DNA of 64,000 nucleotides from an uncultured Bacteroidales bacterium (GTDB taxonomy: Bacteria > Bacteroidota > Bacteroidia > Bacteroidales > FEN-979): the NCBI GenBank assembly GCA_903845055.1, contig CAIMWF010000040.1, forward strand, positions 1 through 64,000, in the 5' to 3' direction. The notes below the pieces were generated by a model. It searched no databases. It was given only the letters and a program-made list of their open reading frames with translations, and had not been told where the DNA came from. Shown piece by piece: positions 36,108-46,745 of the stretch. How positions within the stretch are numbered: position 1 is the stretch's first letter; every line of letters starts with the position of its first letter. The translations under genes were made by a program, and so were the position numbers.

Positions 36108-37484
36108 TTATTTTATCAACATTTTAACGATCCGGAGTTTGTTTTTATATGGTGCGTAGCGGATAGGAACATCCATGAAATTGGCCTTTTTCATGATGGA
36201 CCGCGTATGGGAAAACACCTCGAAACTGTACTTTCCGTGGTAATGCCCGATGCCACTGTTCCCCACCCCGCCGAAAGGCAGGCGGTCGTTGGCAATGTGC
36301 ATCAGCACCTCGTTGATGCACCCCCCACCTGAGGAGGTTTTGGCAAGCAACTCTTTCTGTTTCTTCGTGTTTTCGGAAAAATAGTAGAGTGCAAGCGGTT
36401 TCGGATGCGCGTTAACATACCGGATGACCTCTTCCGGTTCGTCAAAGGTCATCACCGGGAGGATGGGCCCGAAGATTTCCTCCCCCATCACCGGGTCGCC
36501 GGGTTTTACTTCGTCGATGATCGTCGGTGAAATATACCGTGATTCCAGGTCGACCACACCCCCGGCCAGGACGTGCGCCCCTTTGAGGAATTGCGCGAGG
36601 CGTTCGGTTTTGGCGACGGTAGCGATGCGGACAAAATCGGGACTCGTTTTCGGGTCAATTCCGAAATATTCGGTGATTTTCAGTTTCATAAGCTCCATGA
36701 GTTCGGCCTTGACCGACGCATGGACAAACAGGTAATCGGGTGCGATGCAGGTTTGTCCCGCATTGATGTATTTCCCCCATATGATCCGGCTGGCGGCAAT
36801 TTTCAGGTTGGCATCCCGGTCGACGATGCAGGGACTTTTCCCCCCCAGCTCGAGCGAAACCGGTGTCAGGTTTTTTGCCGCCGCCTCCATGACCACCTTG
36901 CCGACCACCGGGCTGCCCGTGAAGAAGATGTAATCCCATTCCTGGGCGAGCAATGCCTGGTTGGCCGCACGGCCTCCCCCGAAAATGGAAATATACTCTG
37001 GCGGAAAAAATTCCGTGATCATCTGCCGCATCACATCGGCAGTATCAAGTGTAAACTCCGACGCCTTGAGCGTAACGCAGTTGCCGGCCGATATCGCCCC
37101 CACCAGCGGGTTGATCAGCAACTGGAAGGGATAGTTCCAGGGGGCGATGATGAGCACCATTCCGTAGGGCTCGCTGTATATACGGCTGTCGGACCAGAAA
37201 TGGATCATCTGGTTCGTATGCACCCGCCTGGGTTTCGCCCACCGCTTCAGATGACGGATATGCTCCCTGATCTCGGTCAGTACCAGTCCTAGTTCGGTGG
37301 CATATGCCTCGAATTTCGACTTGTGCAGGTCCTTCCACAGCGCATCATACAGCCGTTCCTCATAGGCCAGGATCGCCTTTTTTAATATTTTCAGCTGTGT
37401 TATCCTGAAATCAATCTCCTTTGTTTGATGCGTTGCGAAAAAGAACCGTTGTTTATCAACAACCAACCGGACTTCGTCTGTCAT
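36108..37484 (-). CDS. Aldehyde dehydrogenase (ALDH3-like)
   Basis: A 458-residue NAD(P)-dependent aldehyde dehydrogenase. It has APWNYPFQLLINPLVGAISAGN near residue 110, the active-site glutamate motif LELGGKSPCIVD near 208, the nucleophile cysteine in NAGQTCIAPDYLFVH near 242, and EEIFGPILPVMTF near 335. The C-terminal region (PFGGVGNSGIGHYHGKYSFEVFSH) and short length fit the class 3 type acting on long-chain or aromatic aldehydes. The substrate cannot be told from context. Confidence 0.92.
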   Translation of the reverse strand: MTDEVRLVVDKQRFFFATHQTKEIDFRITQLKILKKAILAYEERLYDALWKDLHKSKFEAYATELGLVLTEIREHIRHLKRWAKPRRVHTNQMIHFWSDSRIYSEPYGMVLIIAPWNYPFQLLINPLVGAISAGNCVTLKASEFTLDTADVMRQMITEFFPPEYISIFGGGRAANQALLAQEWDYIFFTGSPVVGKVVMEAAAKNLTPVSLELGGKSPCIVDRDANLKIAASRIIWGKYINAGQTCIAPDYLFVHASVKAELMELMKLKITEYFGIDPKTSPDFVRIATVAKTERLAQFLKGAHVLAGGVVDLESRYISPTIIDEVKPGDPVMGEEIFGPILPVMTFDEPEEVIRYVNAHPKPLALYYFSENTKKQKELLAKTSSGGGCINEVLMHIANDRLPFGGVGNSGIGHYHGKYSFEVFSHTRSIMKKANFMDVPIRYAPYKNKLRIVKMLIK

Positions 37485-37522
37485 ATTTTTGGTATTTAGT
37501 ATTCATTGTTGGAAAAAGAAAA

Positions 37523-37562
37523 AAGGCAATAGGCAGTAGGCAGTAGGCAATAGGCAATAGGA
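37523..37562. repeat. Heptamer tandem repeat (AGGCAAT/AGGCAGT)
   Basis: Five 7-base units lie upstream of the aldehyde dehydrogenase gene on its minus strand. Confidence 0.9.
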
Positions 37563-37590
37563 AAATTTACCCTCTCCGTTATTTATACTT

Positions 37591-37624
37591 TTTCGCTACC
37601 TCACTACCTCGCTACCTCGCTACT
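37591..37624. repeat. Octamer tandem repeat (GCTACCTC)
   Basis: About four 8-base units run into the 3' end of the SDR gene, which takes its TAG stop from the array. Confidence 0.9.
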
Positions 37625-38444
37625 TATCTCCTCCATGCCCCGTAAACCCTCCCATCGACCTGTATACACCCAGCCATCTGCCGGCAACCAGGTCGAACAA
37701 ACTCACCGGGAGGATTCCTTTGGTGAAGGGCAGCAGTTTCACCATGAAGGGCGCCCTGACAAAGAGTTTGTTTGCCTTGACGGCCCTGACCACCCTGGCC
37801 GCAATATCTTCAGGTTTCAGGAGCGGCATGAGCGGATTTACGCGAACCCCGGTAAACATCCCCGTGTTGATATAGGATGGCGTGACCGTTGTGACATGGA
37901 CTCCCGTCTGCGACCGTTCAAGTTCAATCCGCAGGGAATCGGACCACCCGGCAACGGCCCATTTGCTGGCGCAGTAAACCGACATCTGAGGATTTGAAAG
38001 CATCCCGGCAGCGGAGGAGATGTTGACGATATGTCCCTGTCCTTTGCTGATCATTGCCGGCAGGAACTCCAGCGTGACGTGCATCAGCGCATTGGTGTTG
38101 ACGGCCATCGTGCGGTCGATCTCGGGGTGGGTGAACCCGGCAAAATTCCTGTTACCGGAGATGATCCCCGCATTGTTTATAAGGATGTCCACCTCGCCGG
38201 CTTCAGCCCTGACCTTAACGGCTGTTTCAATAACTGCCTGGAGATCGGACACATCCACCAGGTATGGGTGGACGATGAAATGCATGGAGCGAAATTCGCG
38301 CGTGGTTTCATCCAGTTTTTCCTTGCTGATGTCCCAGATTACCAGCTGTTTCGCCCCTTCCTGCAGGCACATGTCACCCATCAGCCGACCGATACCGGAT
38401 GCACCGCCTGTAACCAGCACTGTCTTGTCTTTCAGTTTTGTCAT
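37620..38444 (-). CDS. Short-chain dehydrogenase/reductase
   Basis: A classical SDR of 274 residues from the ATG at 38444 (the track start adds ten residues that break the family N-terminus). It has the nucleotide motif TGGASGIGR, the NNAGIISG motif, the catalytic serine in VNISSAAGM and YCASKWAVAGW (Y-x3-K). A hydrophobic C-terminal segment is typical of retinol-dehydrogenase-like SDRs acting on lipidic substrates. The true substrate is unknown. Its stop codon lies inside an octamer repeat. Confidence 0.9.
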   Translation of the reverse strand: MTKLKDKTVLVTGGASGIGRLMGDMCLQEGAKQLVIWDISKEKLDETTREFRSMHFIVHPYLVDVSDLQAVIETAVKVRAEAGEVDILINNAGIISGNRNFAGFTHPEIDRTMAVNTNALMHVTLEFLPAMISKGQGHIVNISSAAGMLSNPQMSVYCASKWAVAGWSDSLRIELERSQTGVHVTTVTPSYINTGMFTGVRVNPLMPLLKPEDIAARVVRAVKANKLFVRAPFMVKLLPFTKGILPVSLFDLVAGRWLGVYRSMGGFTGHGGDK

Positions 38445-38471
38445 TTGTTTGGTTTTTACCCGGAATAAATT

Positions 38472-38479
38472 CAAAAATA
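38472..38479 (-). promoter_or_regulatory. Candidate -7 element for the SDR gene
   Basis: The minus strand reads TATTTTTG, 27 bases before the chosen ATG at 38444 and just upstream of the track's start, so either start is compatible. Confidence 0.45.
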
Positions 38480-38566
38480 GTCATTTTTCATGTGAAAAGA
38501 TATTTTATCGCATTTGAATTTGCAGTTACACGTCATGTCGGGTCCCGTTATTCCGAAATTTTTCCG

Positions 38567-38574
38567 TAATTTTG
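38567..38574 (+). promoter_or_regulatory. Second candidate -7 element upstream of rpsO
   Basis: TAATTTTG lies 142 bases before the rpsO ATG. No good -33 match is present, so it is a weaker alternative to the promoter at 38634. Confidence 0.35.
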
Positions 38575-38633
38575 CACGGTTCTTTCCGCTTATTTTTTTG
38601 AATTCCTGATAAATTCTGCGGGATAAAGAATTA

Positions 38634-38665
38634 TTTGGTGATATTAAAAGAAATTCGTAGATTTG
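38634..38665 (+). promoter_or_regulatory. Bacteroidetes-type promoter for rpsO
   Basis: TTTG (38634-38637), 20 bases, then TAGATTTG (38658-38665) match the -33/-7 consensus. The ATG is 51 bases further on. Confidence 0.72.
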
Positions 38666-38716
38666 CAGCCCGTTTAAAAGACCCATTTAAAATTAACAGA
38701 ATCAACACGTACAGCA

Positions 38717-38986
38717 ATGAATTTAGCTCCTGAAGTAAAAAAGAACGCATTTAAGGAATACGGAAAATCAGAGTTTGACAGTGGCTCGACAGAGGCCCAG
38801 GTGGCCCTTTTCACCATGAAAATCCAGCATCTGACCGAACATCTGAAGATTAACAAGAAAGACATGGTCACCGAGCGTTCGCTTGTGATCATGGTAGGCA
38901 AACGCAGGAAATTGCTGGATTATCTTAAAAGCAAAGAGATTCAACGTTACCGCGATATCATTAAAAAACTCGGTATCCGTAAATAA
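38717..38986 (+). CDS. rpsO: 30S ribosomal protein S15
   Basis: An 89-residue primary 16S rRNA-binding protein of the platform. The family signature is clear: STEAQVALFTMKIQHLTEHLKINKKD then RSLVIMVGKRRKLLDYLKSKEIQRYRDIIKKLGIRK. It precedes pnp, the widely conserved arrangement. Confidence 0.98.
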   Translation: MNLAPEVKKNAFKEYGKSEFDSGSTEAQVALFTMKIQHLTEHLKINKKDMVTERSLVIMVGKRRKLLDYLKSKEIQRYRDIIKKLGIRK

Positions 38987-39012
38987 ATTAATTTTTTTCT
39001 TTATAAATCAAG

Positions 39013-39042
39013 AAAGAGGCAATGTGATAATTGCCTCTTTTA
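39013..39042 (+). terminator. Hairpin between rpsO and pnp
   Basis: An 11-bp perfect stem (AAAGAGGCAAT/ATTGCCTCTTT) with a 6-base loop ends 22 bases before the pnp ATG. The A/T-rich flanks make it terminator-like. In other bacteria the rpsO-pnp spacer holds hairpins used for processing and PNPase autoregulation, so it may be an attenuator or RNase site rather than a full stop. Confidence 0.75.
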
Positions 39043-39062
39043 ATATCTGAAAGACAACACAC

Positions 39063-41279
39063 ATGAATGGAATAACCAAAACTTTTACACTTGCCGACGG
39101 TAGGGAGGTCACCCTCGAAACCGGCAAACTCGCCAAACAGTCCGATGGGGCTGTCGTTGTTAAGATGGGCGATACCATGTTGCTTGCAACAGTAGTAGCA
39201 ATGCAGGAAGCCAAGGAAAACGTTGACTTCATGCCCTTATCCGTAGAATATCGTGAAAAATATGCCGCCGCCGGCAGGTTTCCCGGGGGCTTTTTTAAAC
39301 GCGAGGCACGTCCCTCCGATTATGAGATTCTCATTTCAAGGCTGATCGACCGGGCCCTCCGCCCCCTGTTCCCTGATGATTTCCATGCCGAAGTCCAGGT
39401 GATCGTCACCCTGATTTCCGCCGATAAGAATGTCCTGCCCGATGCACTGGCCTGCCTGGCCGCATCCGCCGCACTAACGGTGAGCGACATTCCCTTCAAC
39501 GGTCCCATTTCCGAAGTCAGGATCGCACGCATCAAGGGCGAATTCGTGGTCAATCCCAACATCGATGTCCTGGCCGAGGCCGACATCGACATCATGGTAG
39601 CCGCCTCGATGGACAATATCGTGATGGTTGAAGGCGAAATGAAAGAGGTTTCCGAAGAGGATATGGTCGAAGCCATCCGCATCGCCCATGAAGCCATCAA
39701 GGAACAGTGCAAAGCACAGCTTGAGCTTGCCTCCATGATTGAAAAATCGAAGGTCAAACGCACCTACTGCCACGAAACCAATGATCCGGAATTCAAGGAA
39801 AAGGTTAAGGCAGCCACCTACCAGAAATTATACGACATGGCTTCGGCCGGAAATGCCAACAAAAGCGAACGCAAGAAGATCATTGATGGCATCAGGGAGG
39901 AATTTGTCACCTCCCTTACCGACGAAGAAAAGGAATCCAAGAAACCTATGATTGGCCGCTATTACCATGAAGTTGAAAAGGAGGCCATCCGCAACGCCAC
40001 CATGGACCACCGTCAGCGGGTCGACGGGCGCAAGCTCAACGAGATCCGCCCGATCTGGACCGAAATCGACTACCTGCCCGCAGCCCACGGCTCCGCCATC
40101 TTCACCCGCGGTGAAACACAATCGCTCACCACGGTCACCCTTGGAACCAAGCTTGACCAGCAGGCCATCGACGGCGCCATCATCGAAGGCAAGGTCAATT
40201 TCATCCTGCATTATAATTTCCCCTCGTTTGCAACCGGAGAGGTAAAACCGATCCGCAGCACGGGCCGCCGCGAAATAGGCCATGGGAACCTGGCCCTCCG
40301 CGCACTTAAAAACATGATCCCCCAGGGAGCCGATAACCTCTATACCATCCGCATTGTTTCCGATATCCTCGAATCGAACGGCAGTTCTTCCATGGCAACG
40401 GTCTGCGCCGGAACCATGGCACTGATGGATGCCGGTGTGAAGATCCTCAAGCCCGTTTCAGGGATTGCCATGGGCCTGATCACCGACAGCAAACGTTACG
40501 TCGTGCTTTCCGACATCCTTGGCGATGAAGACCACCTCGGCGACATGGACTTCAAAGTCTGCGGCACCCGCGACGGCATCACCGCCTGCCAGATGGACAT
40601 CAAGGTGGACGGACTCTCATTTGATATTCTCCGCGAAGCACTTGCACAGGCCCGTGAAGGCCGCATGCACATCCTCGGCGAAATGGCAAAGACCATCACC
40701 GAACCCCGCCCCGATTTCAAACCGTTCGTTCCCCGTATCTTCCAGATGAAGGTTCCCAAGGAATTCATCGGCGCCATCATCGGCCCCGGCGGCAAGGTCA
40801 TCCAGGAGATGCAGCGTGAAACCGGCACAACCATCGTTATTGAAGAGGTGGGTGAATTCGGGATCGTTGATATTGTTGCCGACAACCTCGAGGCACGCGA
40901 CAAGGTTATCGAAAAGATCAAGCGGATCGCATCGGTGGCCGAAGTTGGCGAAATCTACAGGGGAAAGGTTAAAAATATCCAGTCGTTCGGCGCATTCGTG
41001 GAAATCCTTCCCAACCAGGACGGGCTGCTCCATATCTCCGAGATTGACTGGAAACGCCTGGAAAAGGTTGAAGATGCGCTGAAAGTCGGCGACGAGATCG
41101 AAGTAAAACTCATCGAAGTCGATCCCAAAACCGGGAAACTCAAACTTTCGAGGAAAGCCCTTCTGCCAAAACCTGAAGGCTATGTTGAGCGTAAATCAGA
41201 ACCACGGCCCGAACGCGACCACGATCACGACCGTGACCGCGACCGCGATCGCGACCGCAACCGGGGGCCGCGCAGGTAA
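39063..41279 (+). CDS. pnp: Polynucleotide phosphorylase
   Basis: A 738-residue phosphorolytic 3'-5' exoribonuclease. It has two RNase PH-like core domains joined by a helical linker, then a KH domain ([27 protein letters not shown]) near residues 560-620. An S1 domain ([34 protein letters not shown]) covers about 625-695. The last 22 residues are a His/Asp/Arg low-complexity tail ([13 protein letters not shown]) encoded by a GACCGC-type tandem repeat. The hairpin upstream suggests autogenous control. Confidence 0.98.
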   Translation: MNGITKTFTLADGREVTLETGKLAKQSDGAVVVKMGDTMLLATVVAMQEAKENVDFMPLSVEYREKYAAAGRFPGGFFKREARPSDYEILISRLIDRALRPLFPDDFHAEVQVIVTLISADKNVLPDALACLAASAALTVSDIPFNGPISEVRIARIKGEFVVNPNIDVLAEADIDIMVAASMDNIVMVEGEMKEVSEEDMVEAIRIAHEAIKEQCKAQLELASMIEKSKVKRTYCHETNDPEFKEKVKAATYQKLYDMASAGNANKSERKKIIDGIREEFVTSLTDEEKESKKPMIGRYYHEVEKEAIRNATMDHRQRVDGRKLNEIRPIWTEIDYLPAAHGSAIFTRGETQSLTTVTLGTKLDQQAIDGAIIEGKVNFILHYNFPSFATGEVKPIRSTGRREIGHGNLALRALKNMIPQGADNLYTIRIVSDILESNGSSSMATVCAGTMALMDAGVKILKPVSGIAMGLITDSKRYVVLSDILGDEDHLGDMDFKVCGTRDGITACQMDIKVDGLSFDILREALAQAREGRMHILGEMAKTITEPRPDFKPFVPRIFQMKVPKEFIGAIIGPGGKVIQEMQRETGTTIVIEEVGEFGIVDIVADNLEARDKVIEKIKRIASVAEVGEIYRGKVKNIQSFGAFVEILPNQDGLLHISEIDWKRLEKVEDALKVGDEIEVKLIEVDPKTGKLKLSRKALLPKPEGYVERKSEPRPERDHDHDRDRDRDRDRNRGPRR

Positions 41280-41351
41280 TTCCTGCTGTAACCTAAAGCT
41301 GATTTTAACGTAAGAATACCTTGAAAAAGGTTAACAACAAAATGCATTCGC

Positions 41352-42215
41352 ATGAGGCAGTTAAAAATTACGAAACAGGTTACCAACCGTGAAACCGCAT
41401 CGCTGGACAAATATCTCCAGGAGATCGGCAAGGTTGAATTGATCACGGCTGATGAAGAGGTGTCGCTTGCCCAACGCATCAAGCAGGGTGATATGGCGGC
41501 CCTCGAAAAGCTGACCAAAGCCAACCTCCGTTTCGTGGTTTCTGTTTCAAAACAATACCAGAACCAGGGCCTCAGCCTGCCCGACCTGATCAACGAGGGC
41601 AACCTCGGGCTGATCAAGGCCGCCCAGCGTTTTGACGAGACCCGTGGTTTCAAGTTCATCTCATACGCCGTATGGTGGATCCGACAGTCGATCCTCCAGG
41701 CGTTGGCCGAGCAATCGCGTATTGTCCGACTGCCCCTCAACAAGATCGGGTCGATCAACAAGATCAACAAGGCCTATGCCCAGCTGGAACAGCAGTACGA
41801 GCGCGAACCCAATGCAGGCGAGATCGCGCTGCTGCTTGAAGTTTCGGAAAACGAGGTAAAGGAGTCGATGCGCAATTCGGGGCGCCATGTTTCCATGGAC
41901 GCACCCCTCATCCAGGATGAGGACAACACCATGTACGATGTACTGCGGAGCGAGGAAAACACCACCCCCGACAACGGTTTGCTTTATGAATCGCTGAAAA
42001 AGGAGATCGAAAGGGCGGTATCCACCCTCACCCAGCGTGAAGCCGATGTGATCCGCCTCTATTTCGGCCTGAACGGAAGCCACCCGATGACGCTCGAAGA
42101 GATCGGCGAGAAGTTCGACCTCACCCGCGAGCGCGTCCGCCAGATCAAGGAAAAAGCCATCCGCCGCCTGAAACACACCTCCAGGAGCAAGATACTGAAG
42201 ACGTACCTGGGATAA
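41352..42215 (+). CDS. rpoD: Primary sigma factor (Bacteroidetes sigma-70)
   Basis: A 287-residue vegetative sigma factor lacking the long N-terminal region 1.1, as is usual in Bacteroidetes. Region 1.2/2 shows [29 protein letters not shown] and [39 protein letters not shown]. Region 3 has [16 protein letters not shown]. Region 4 ends in [27 protein letters not shown]. It is expected to read the TTTG/TAnnTTTG promoters found throughout this window. It is preceded by pnp and followed by two repeat arrays and rpe. Confidence 0.96.
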   Translation: MRQLKITKQVTNRETASLDKYLQEIGKVELITADEEVSLAQRIKQGDMAALEKLTKANLRFVVSVSKQYQNQGLSLPDLINEGNLGLIKAAQRFDETRGFKFISYAVWWIRQSILQALAEQSRIVRLPLNKIGSINKINKAYAQLEQQYEREPNAGEIALLLEVSENEVKESMRNSGRHVSMDAPLIQDEDNTMYDVLRSEENTTPDNGLLYESLKKEIERAVSTLTQREADVIRLYFGLNGSHPMTLEEIGEKFDLTRERVRQIKEKAIRRLKHTSRSKILKTYLG

Positions 42216-42218
42216 AAC

Positions 42219-42261
42219 AGGTAGCGAGGTAGCGAGGTAACGAAAAGCGAAATGGCGAAAA
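42219..42261. repeat. Octamer tandem repeat (GTAGCGAG, GCGAAATG)
   Basis: Imperfect 8-base units start 3 bases after the rpoD stop and are followed by a heptamer array. Confidence 0.88.
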
Positions 42262-42263
42262 TA

Positions 42264-42293
42264 AAAAATCGTAAATCGTAAATCGTAAATCAA
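42264..42293. repeat. Heptamer tandem repeat (AAATCGT)
   Basis: Three to four units end 3 bases before the rpe ATG, leaving no room for a conventional ribosome binding site outside the repeat. Confidence 0.92.
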
Positions 42294-42296
42294 AAT

Positions 42297-42947
42297 ATGC
42301 CCATCATCGCCCCTTCCCTGCTATCTGCAAATTTCCTCAACCTGGAAAGGGATGTGGCGATGCTCAACCAAAGTGAAGCCGAATGGTTTCACCTGGATGT
42401 GATGGACGGCCTTTTTGTCCCCAATATTTCTTTCGGTTTTCCCATCATCGAGAAGATCAGGGGTGCCACCTCCAAAATACTGGACGTGCACCTGATGATC
42501 GTAGACCCGGAGCGCTATATCGAACGGTTCAGGAAAGCAGGTGCCGATGTCATCAGCATTCATGCAGAGGCTTGTAAAAACCCGGTCGCAGCCCTTCAAA
42601 TGATCAGGGAAACCGGGGCCATGGCGGGGATCGTCATCAACCCCGAAACCCCTGTTGAGACCCTGGAACCGTACATCGACCATGCCGACATGGTCCTGCT
42701 GATGTCGGTACACCCCGGGTTTGGCGGCCAATCATTCATCGCCGCAACATTTGATAAAATCGCAGGTCTGAAAGCAATGATCGCCCGGCACCAGGCCAAT
42801 GTACTGGTTGAAGTTGACGGCGGCGTTGATCTGCAGAATGCGGACAGGCTTGTCACAGCCGGTATTGATATTCTTGTGGCCGGAAATACCATTTTTGCCT
42901 CCCCCGATCCGACCGCGACCATCCTCCGGCTAAAAAGAGCCGGCTGA
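42297..42947 (+). CDS. rpe: Ribulose-phosphate 3-epimerase
   Basis: A 216-residue TIM-barrel enzyme of the pentose phosphate pathway. It has APSLLSANFLNLERD, the metal-ligand motifs FHLDVMDGLFVPNISFG and LDVHLMI, and MSVHPGFGGQSFI. VEVDGGVDLQNADRLVTAGIDILVAGNTIF closes the active site. The length is normal. Confidence 0.97.
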   Translation: MPIIAPSLLSANFLNLERDVAMLNQSEAEWFHLDVMDGLFVPNISFGFPIIEKIRGATSKILDVHLMIVDPERYIERFRKAGADVISIHAEACKNPVAALQMIRETGAMAGIVINPETPVETLEPYIDHADMVLLMSVHPGFGGQSFIAATFDKIAGLKAMIARHQANVLVEVDGGVDLQNADRLVTAGIDILVAGNTIFASPDPTATILRLKRAG

Positions 42948-43023
42948 GATACCGATTGTTTTTTTCCACAGGGCGGATCACCATTATTTTTTCCTATTTT
43001 TACAAAAAAATCGGTCATTCTGC

Positions 43024-43611
43024 ATGGATTTCAAGGGAGCCAGTGAATACATCATTCAGCGTTTGCGATCGGAACTGAGCCCGGCGCTGCATTATCATTG
43101 CCTTGCTCACACCCTGGATGTGGCCGAAGCGACCCGCCGGCTCATTGAAACCGAGAAAATCACCGTTGAAGCCGGGATCCTGGTTGAGACTGCCGCACTA
43201 TTTCATGATGCCGGCATGATATACCAGTATGCTGACCATGAATCGCGGTCGGCCGAAATGGCCATGCAGATTCTGCCCGGGTTCGGCTATTCAAAGGCTT
43301 CCCTGGATGAAGTTTCAGCGCTGATCATGTCTACGCGGTTGCCACAGCAGCCCCATTCCCTTCACGAACAGGTTATTTGCGACGCCGACCTGGATTACCT
43401 GGGGCGAAGCGACTTTTTCATCAATGCGTTCAAACTGCGGCTCGAATGGCAGGTAAACGGGATCAGGAGCACGACACTTGCTGAGTGGCTTGACATACAG
43501 GTTGATTTTTTGGGTGATCATCAATATTTTACAAAATCCGCCGTTAAACTCAGAGAGGCCACCAGGAAGAGCAACCTTGCGGAAATCATACATTTACTCC
43601 ATAAATCGTAA
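43024..43611 (+). CDS. HD-domain phosphohydrolase-like protein
   Basis: A 195-residue protein of the HD superfamily of metal-dependent phosphohydrolases. The ligand set is visible: His in YHCLAHTLDVAEA, the HD pair in AALFHDAGMIYQY, a following His in YADHESRSAEMA and Asp in CDADLDYLGR. No effector domain is fused. Its substrate may be a nucleotide or second messenger. The TAA stop is formed by the AAATCGTAAATC heptamer array that separates it from the Usp gene. Confidence 0.85.
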   Translation: MDFKGASEYIIQRLRSELSPALHYHCLAHTLDVAEATRRLIETEKITVEAGILVETAALFHDAGMIYQYADHESRSAEMAMQILPGFGYSKASLDEVSALIMSTRLPQQPHSLHEQVICDADLDYLGRSDFFINAFKLRLEWQVNGIRSTTLAEWLDIQVDFLGDHQYFTKSAVKLREATRKSNLAEIIHLLHKS

Positions 43612-43635
43612 ATCGTAAATCGTAAATCGTAAATA
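43602..43635. repeat. Heptamer tandem repeat (AAATCGT)x4-5
   Basis: The array begins inside the HD-protein gene, gives that gene its TAA stop and ends 8 bases before the Usp start. Confidence 0.93.
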
Positions 43636-43643
43636 ATTTCTTT

Positions 43644-44525
43644 ATGGCACCATCAAATCAGGCTAAAAGCTACAACAACATTGTACTGATCCCGACAGAT
43701 TTTTCGGAGGTATGCAGCAACGCCATTTCCCATGGCGTGAAACTGGCGATGTTCCTGGGTTACAAGGTTTGTATCCTGCACATTATCAACAAGGAGACCA
43801 AGGCTGAACTAAAAAAGAAGAATGTCGGGGTCGACTATGTCGAATACCGTCTGAAGGAATATAAAAAATATTATACCAAAAAATACAATGTTGAAATCGA
43901 CACGATGGCGGTTGAAGGAAACATCTTTTCAACCATCAGCGAAGTTGCAAAGGAGATCAAGGCCAACCTGATGGTCATGGGAACCCACGGAAAAAAAGGT
44001 TTCCAGCATGTCTTCGGAAGTTATGCGCTGCGGGTTGTTGTCGAATCGCCGGTGCCGGTCGTGGTGGTGCAAAAAAGAAATTTCAAGCACGGGTACAACA
44101 ACATCGTATTCCCCGTCAGCAACGACCTGGAACCCCGGCAGGCAGTGCACTGGGCAAAATTGATGGCCAAACTGTTCAATGCCAAGATTCACGTTTTCCT
44201 CTCCCCTGAGAAGGAGACCGGGCGAAAAACCAGCCTGAACATCATCACCAAACAGATCACGGATATTTTTTCAGCCGAAAAGATCGTTTACGACATTACC
44301 ACGGCCGAATCGGCCAGTGATTTTGCCGACCAGGTGATCTCCCACGCAGTCATCCACCACGCCGACCTCATCATGATCATGACCCGGCCGAACATCGACG
44401 TAGCCGGTTTCAGCCTCGCCTCCTGGGACGAAAGGCTGATGTTCAACGACGCCCAGATCCCTGTCATGGGAATCAACCCCATTGAATATGGATTTCACTA
44501 TTTTGAGTGGTCGATGCTGGCGTAA
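43644..44525 (+). CDS. Tandem universal stress protein
   Basis: A 293-residue cytoplasmic protein with two Usp folds. The N-terminal domain (about residues 10-150) has IVLIPTDFSEVCSNA and the nucleotide-binding loop MGTHGKKGFQHVFGS. The second domain (about 155-285) has NIVFPVSNDLEPRQAVHWA but a degenerate loop (TRPNIDVAGFSLASWDERLM), so probably only the first binds ATP. Such double Usp proteins are common in Bacteroidetes and linked to starvation or redox stress. A repeat array lies directly upstream. Confidence 0.9.
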   Translation: MAPSNQAKSYNNIVLIPTDFSEVCSNAISHGVKLAMFLGYKVCILHIINKETKAELKKKNVGVDYVEYRLKEYKKYYTKKYNVEIDTMAVEGNIFSTISEVAKEIKANLMVMGTHGKKGFQHVFGSYALRVVVESPVPVVVVQKRNFKHGYNNIVFPVSNDLEPRQAVHWAKLMAKLFNAKIHVFLSPEKETGRKTSLNIITKQITDIFSAEKIVYDITTAESASDFADQVISHAVIHHADLIMIMTRPNIDVAGFSLASWDERLMFNDAQIPVMGINPIEYGFHYFEWSMLA

Positions 44526-44528
44526 GGA

Positions 44529-46615
<2,087 letters not shown>

Positions 46616-46635
46616 CTTCGCTTGGTAAAAATCAA

Positions 46636-46730
46636 CCACAGAGAAGCTGAGATAAAAAAGAGGCCACAGAAACTGTTTGTTTAATTTTTCTCTTTTTTGT
46701 GTTCTCTGTTATTTTTTTGTGCCTCTGTGG
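46636..46730. repeat. Inverted CCACAGAG/CTCTGTGG repeat region
   Basis: The gap between convergent ligA and a T9SS gene holds CCACAGAG at 46636-46643 and CTCTGTGG at 46723-46730, with related internal copies (GCCACAGA, TTCTCTG) and several T runs. It can fold into a long imperfect hairpin and may end transcription from both sides. The CACAGAG word looks like part of another dispersed repeat family. Confidence 0.55.
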
Positions 46731-46745
46731 ATAAAAAAAACCTCA

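Noticed and set aside
43024-43611. HD-domain protein considered as a CRISPR or antiphage nuclease
   Set aside because: It is a small stand-alone HD protein between rpe and a Usp gene, with no defence neighbours.
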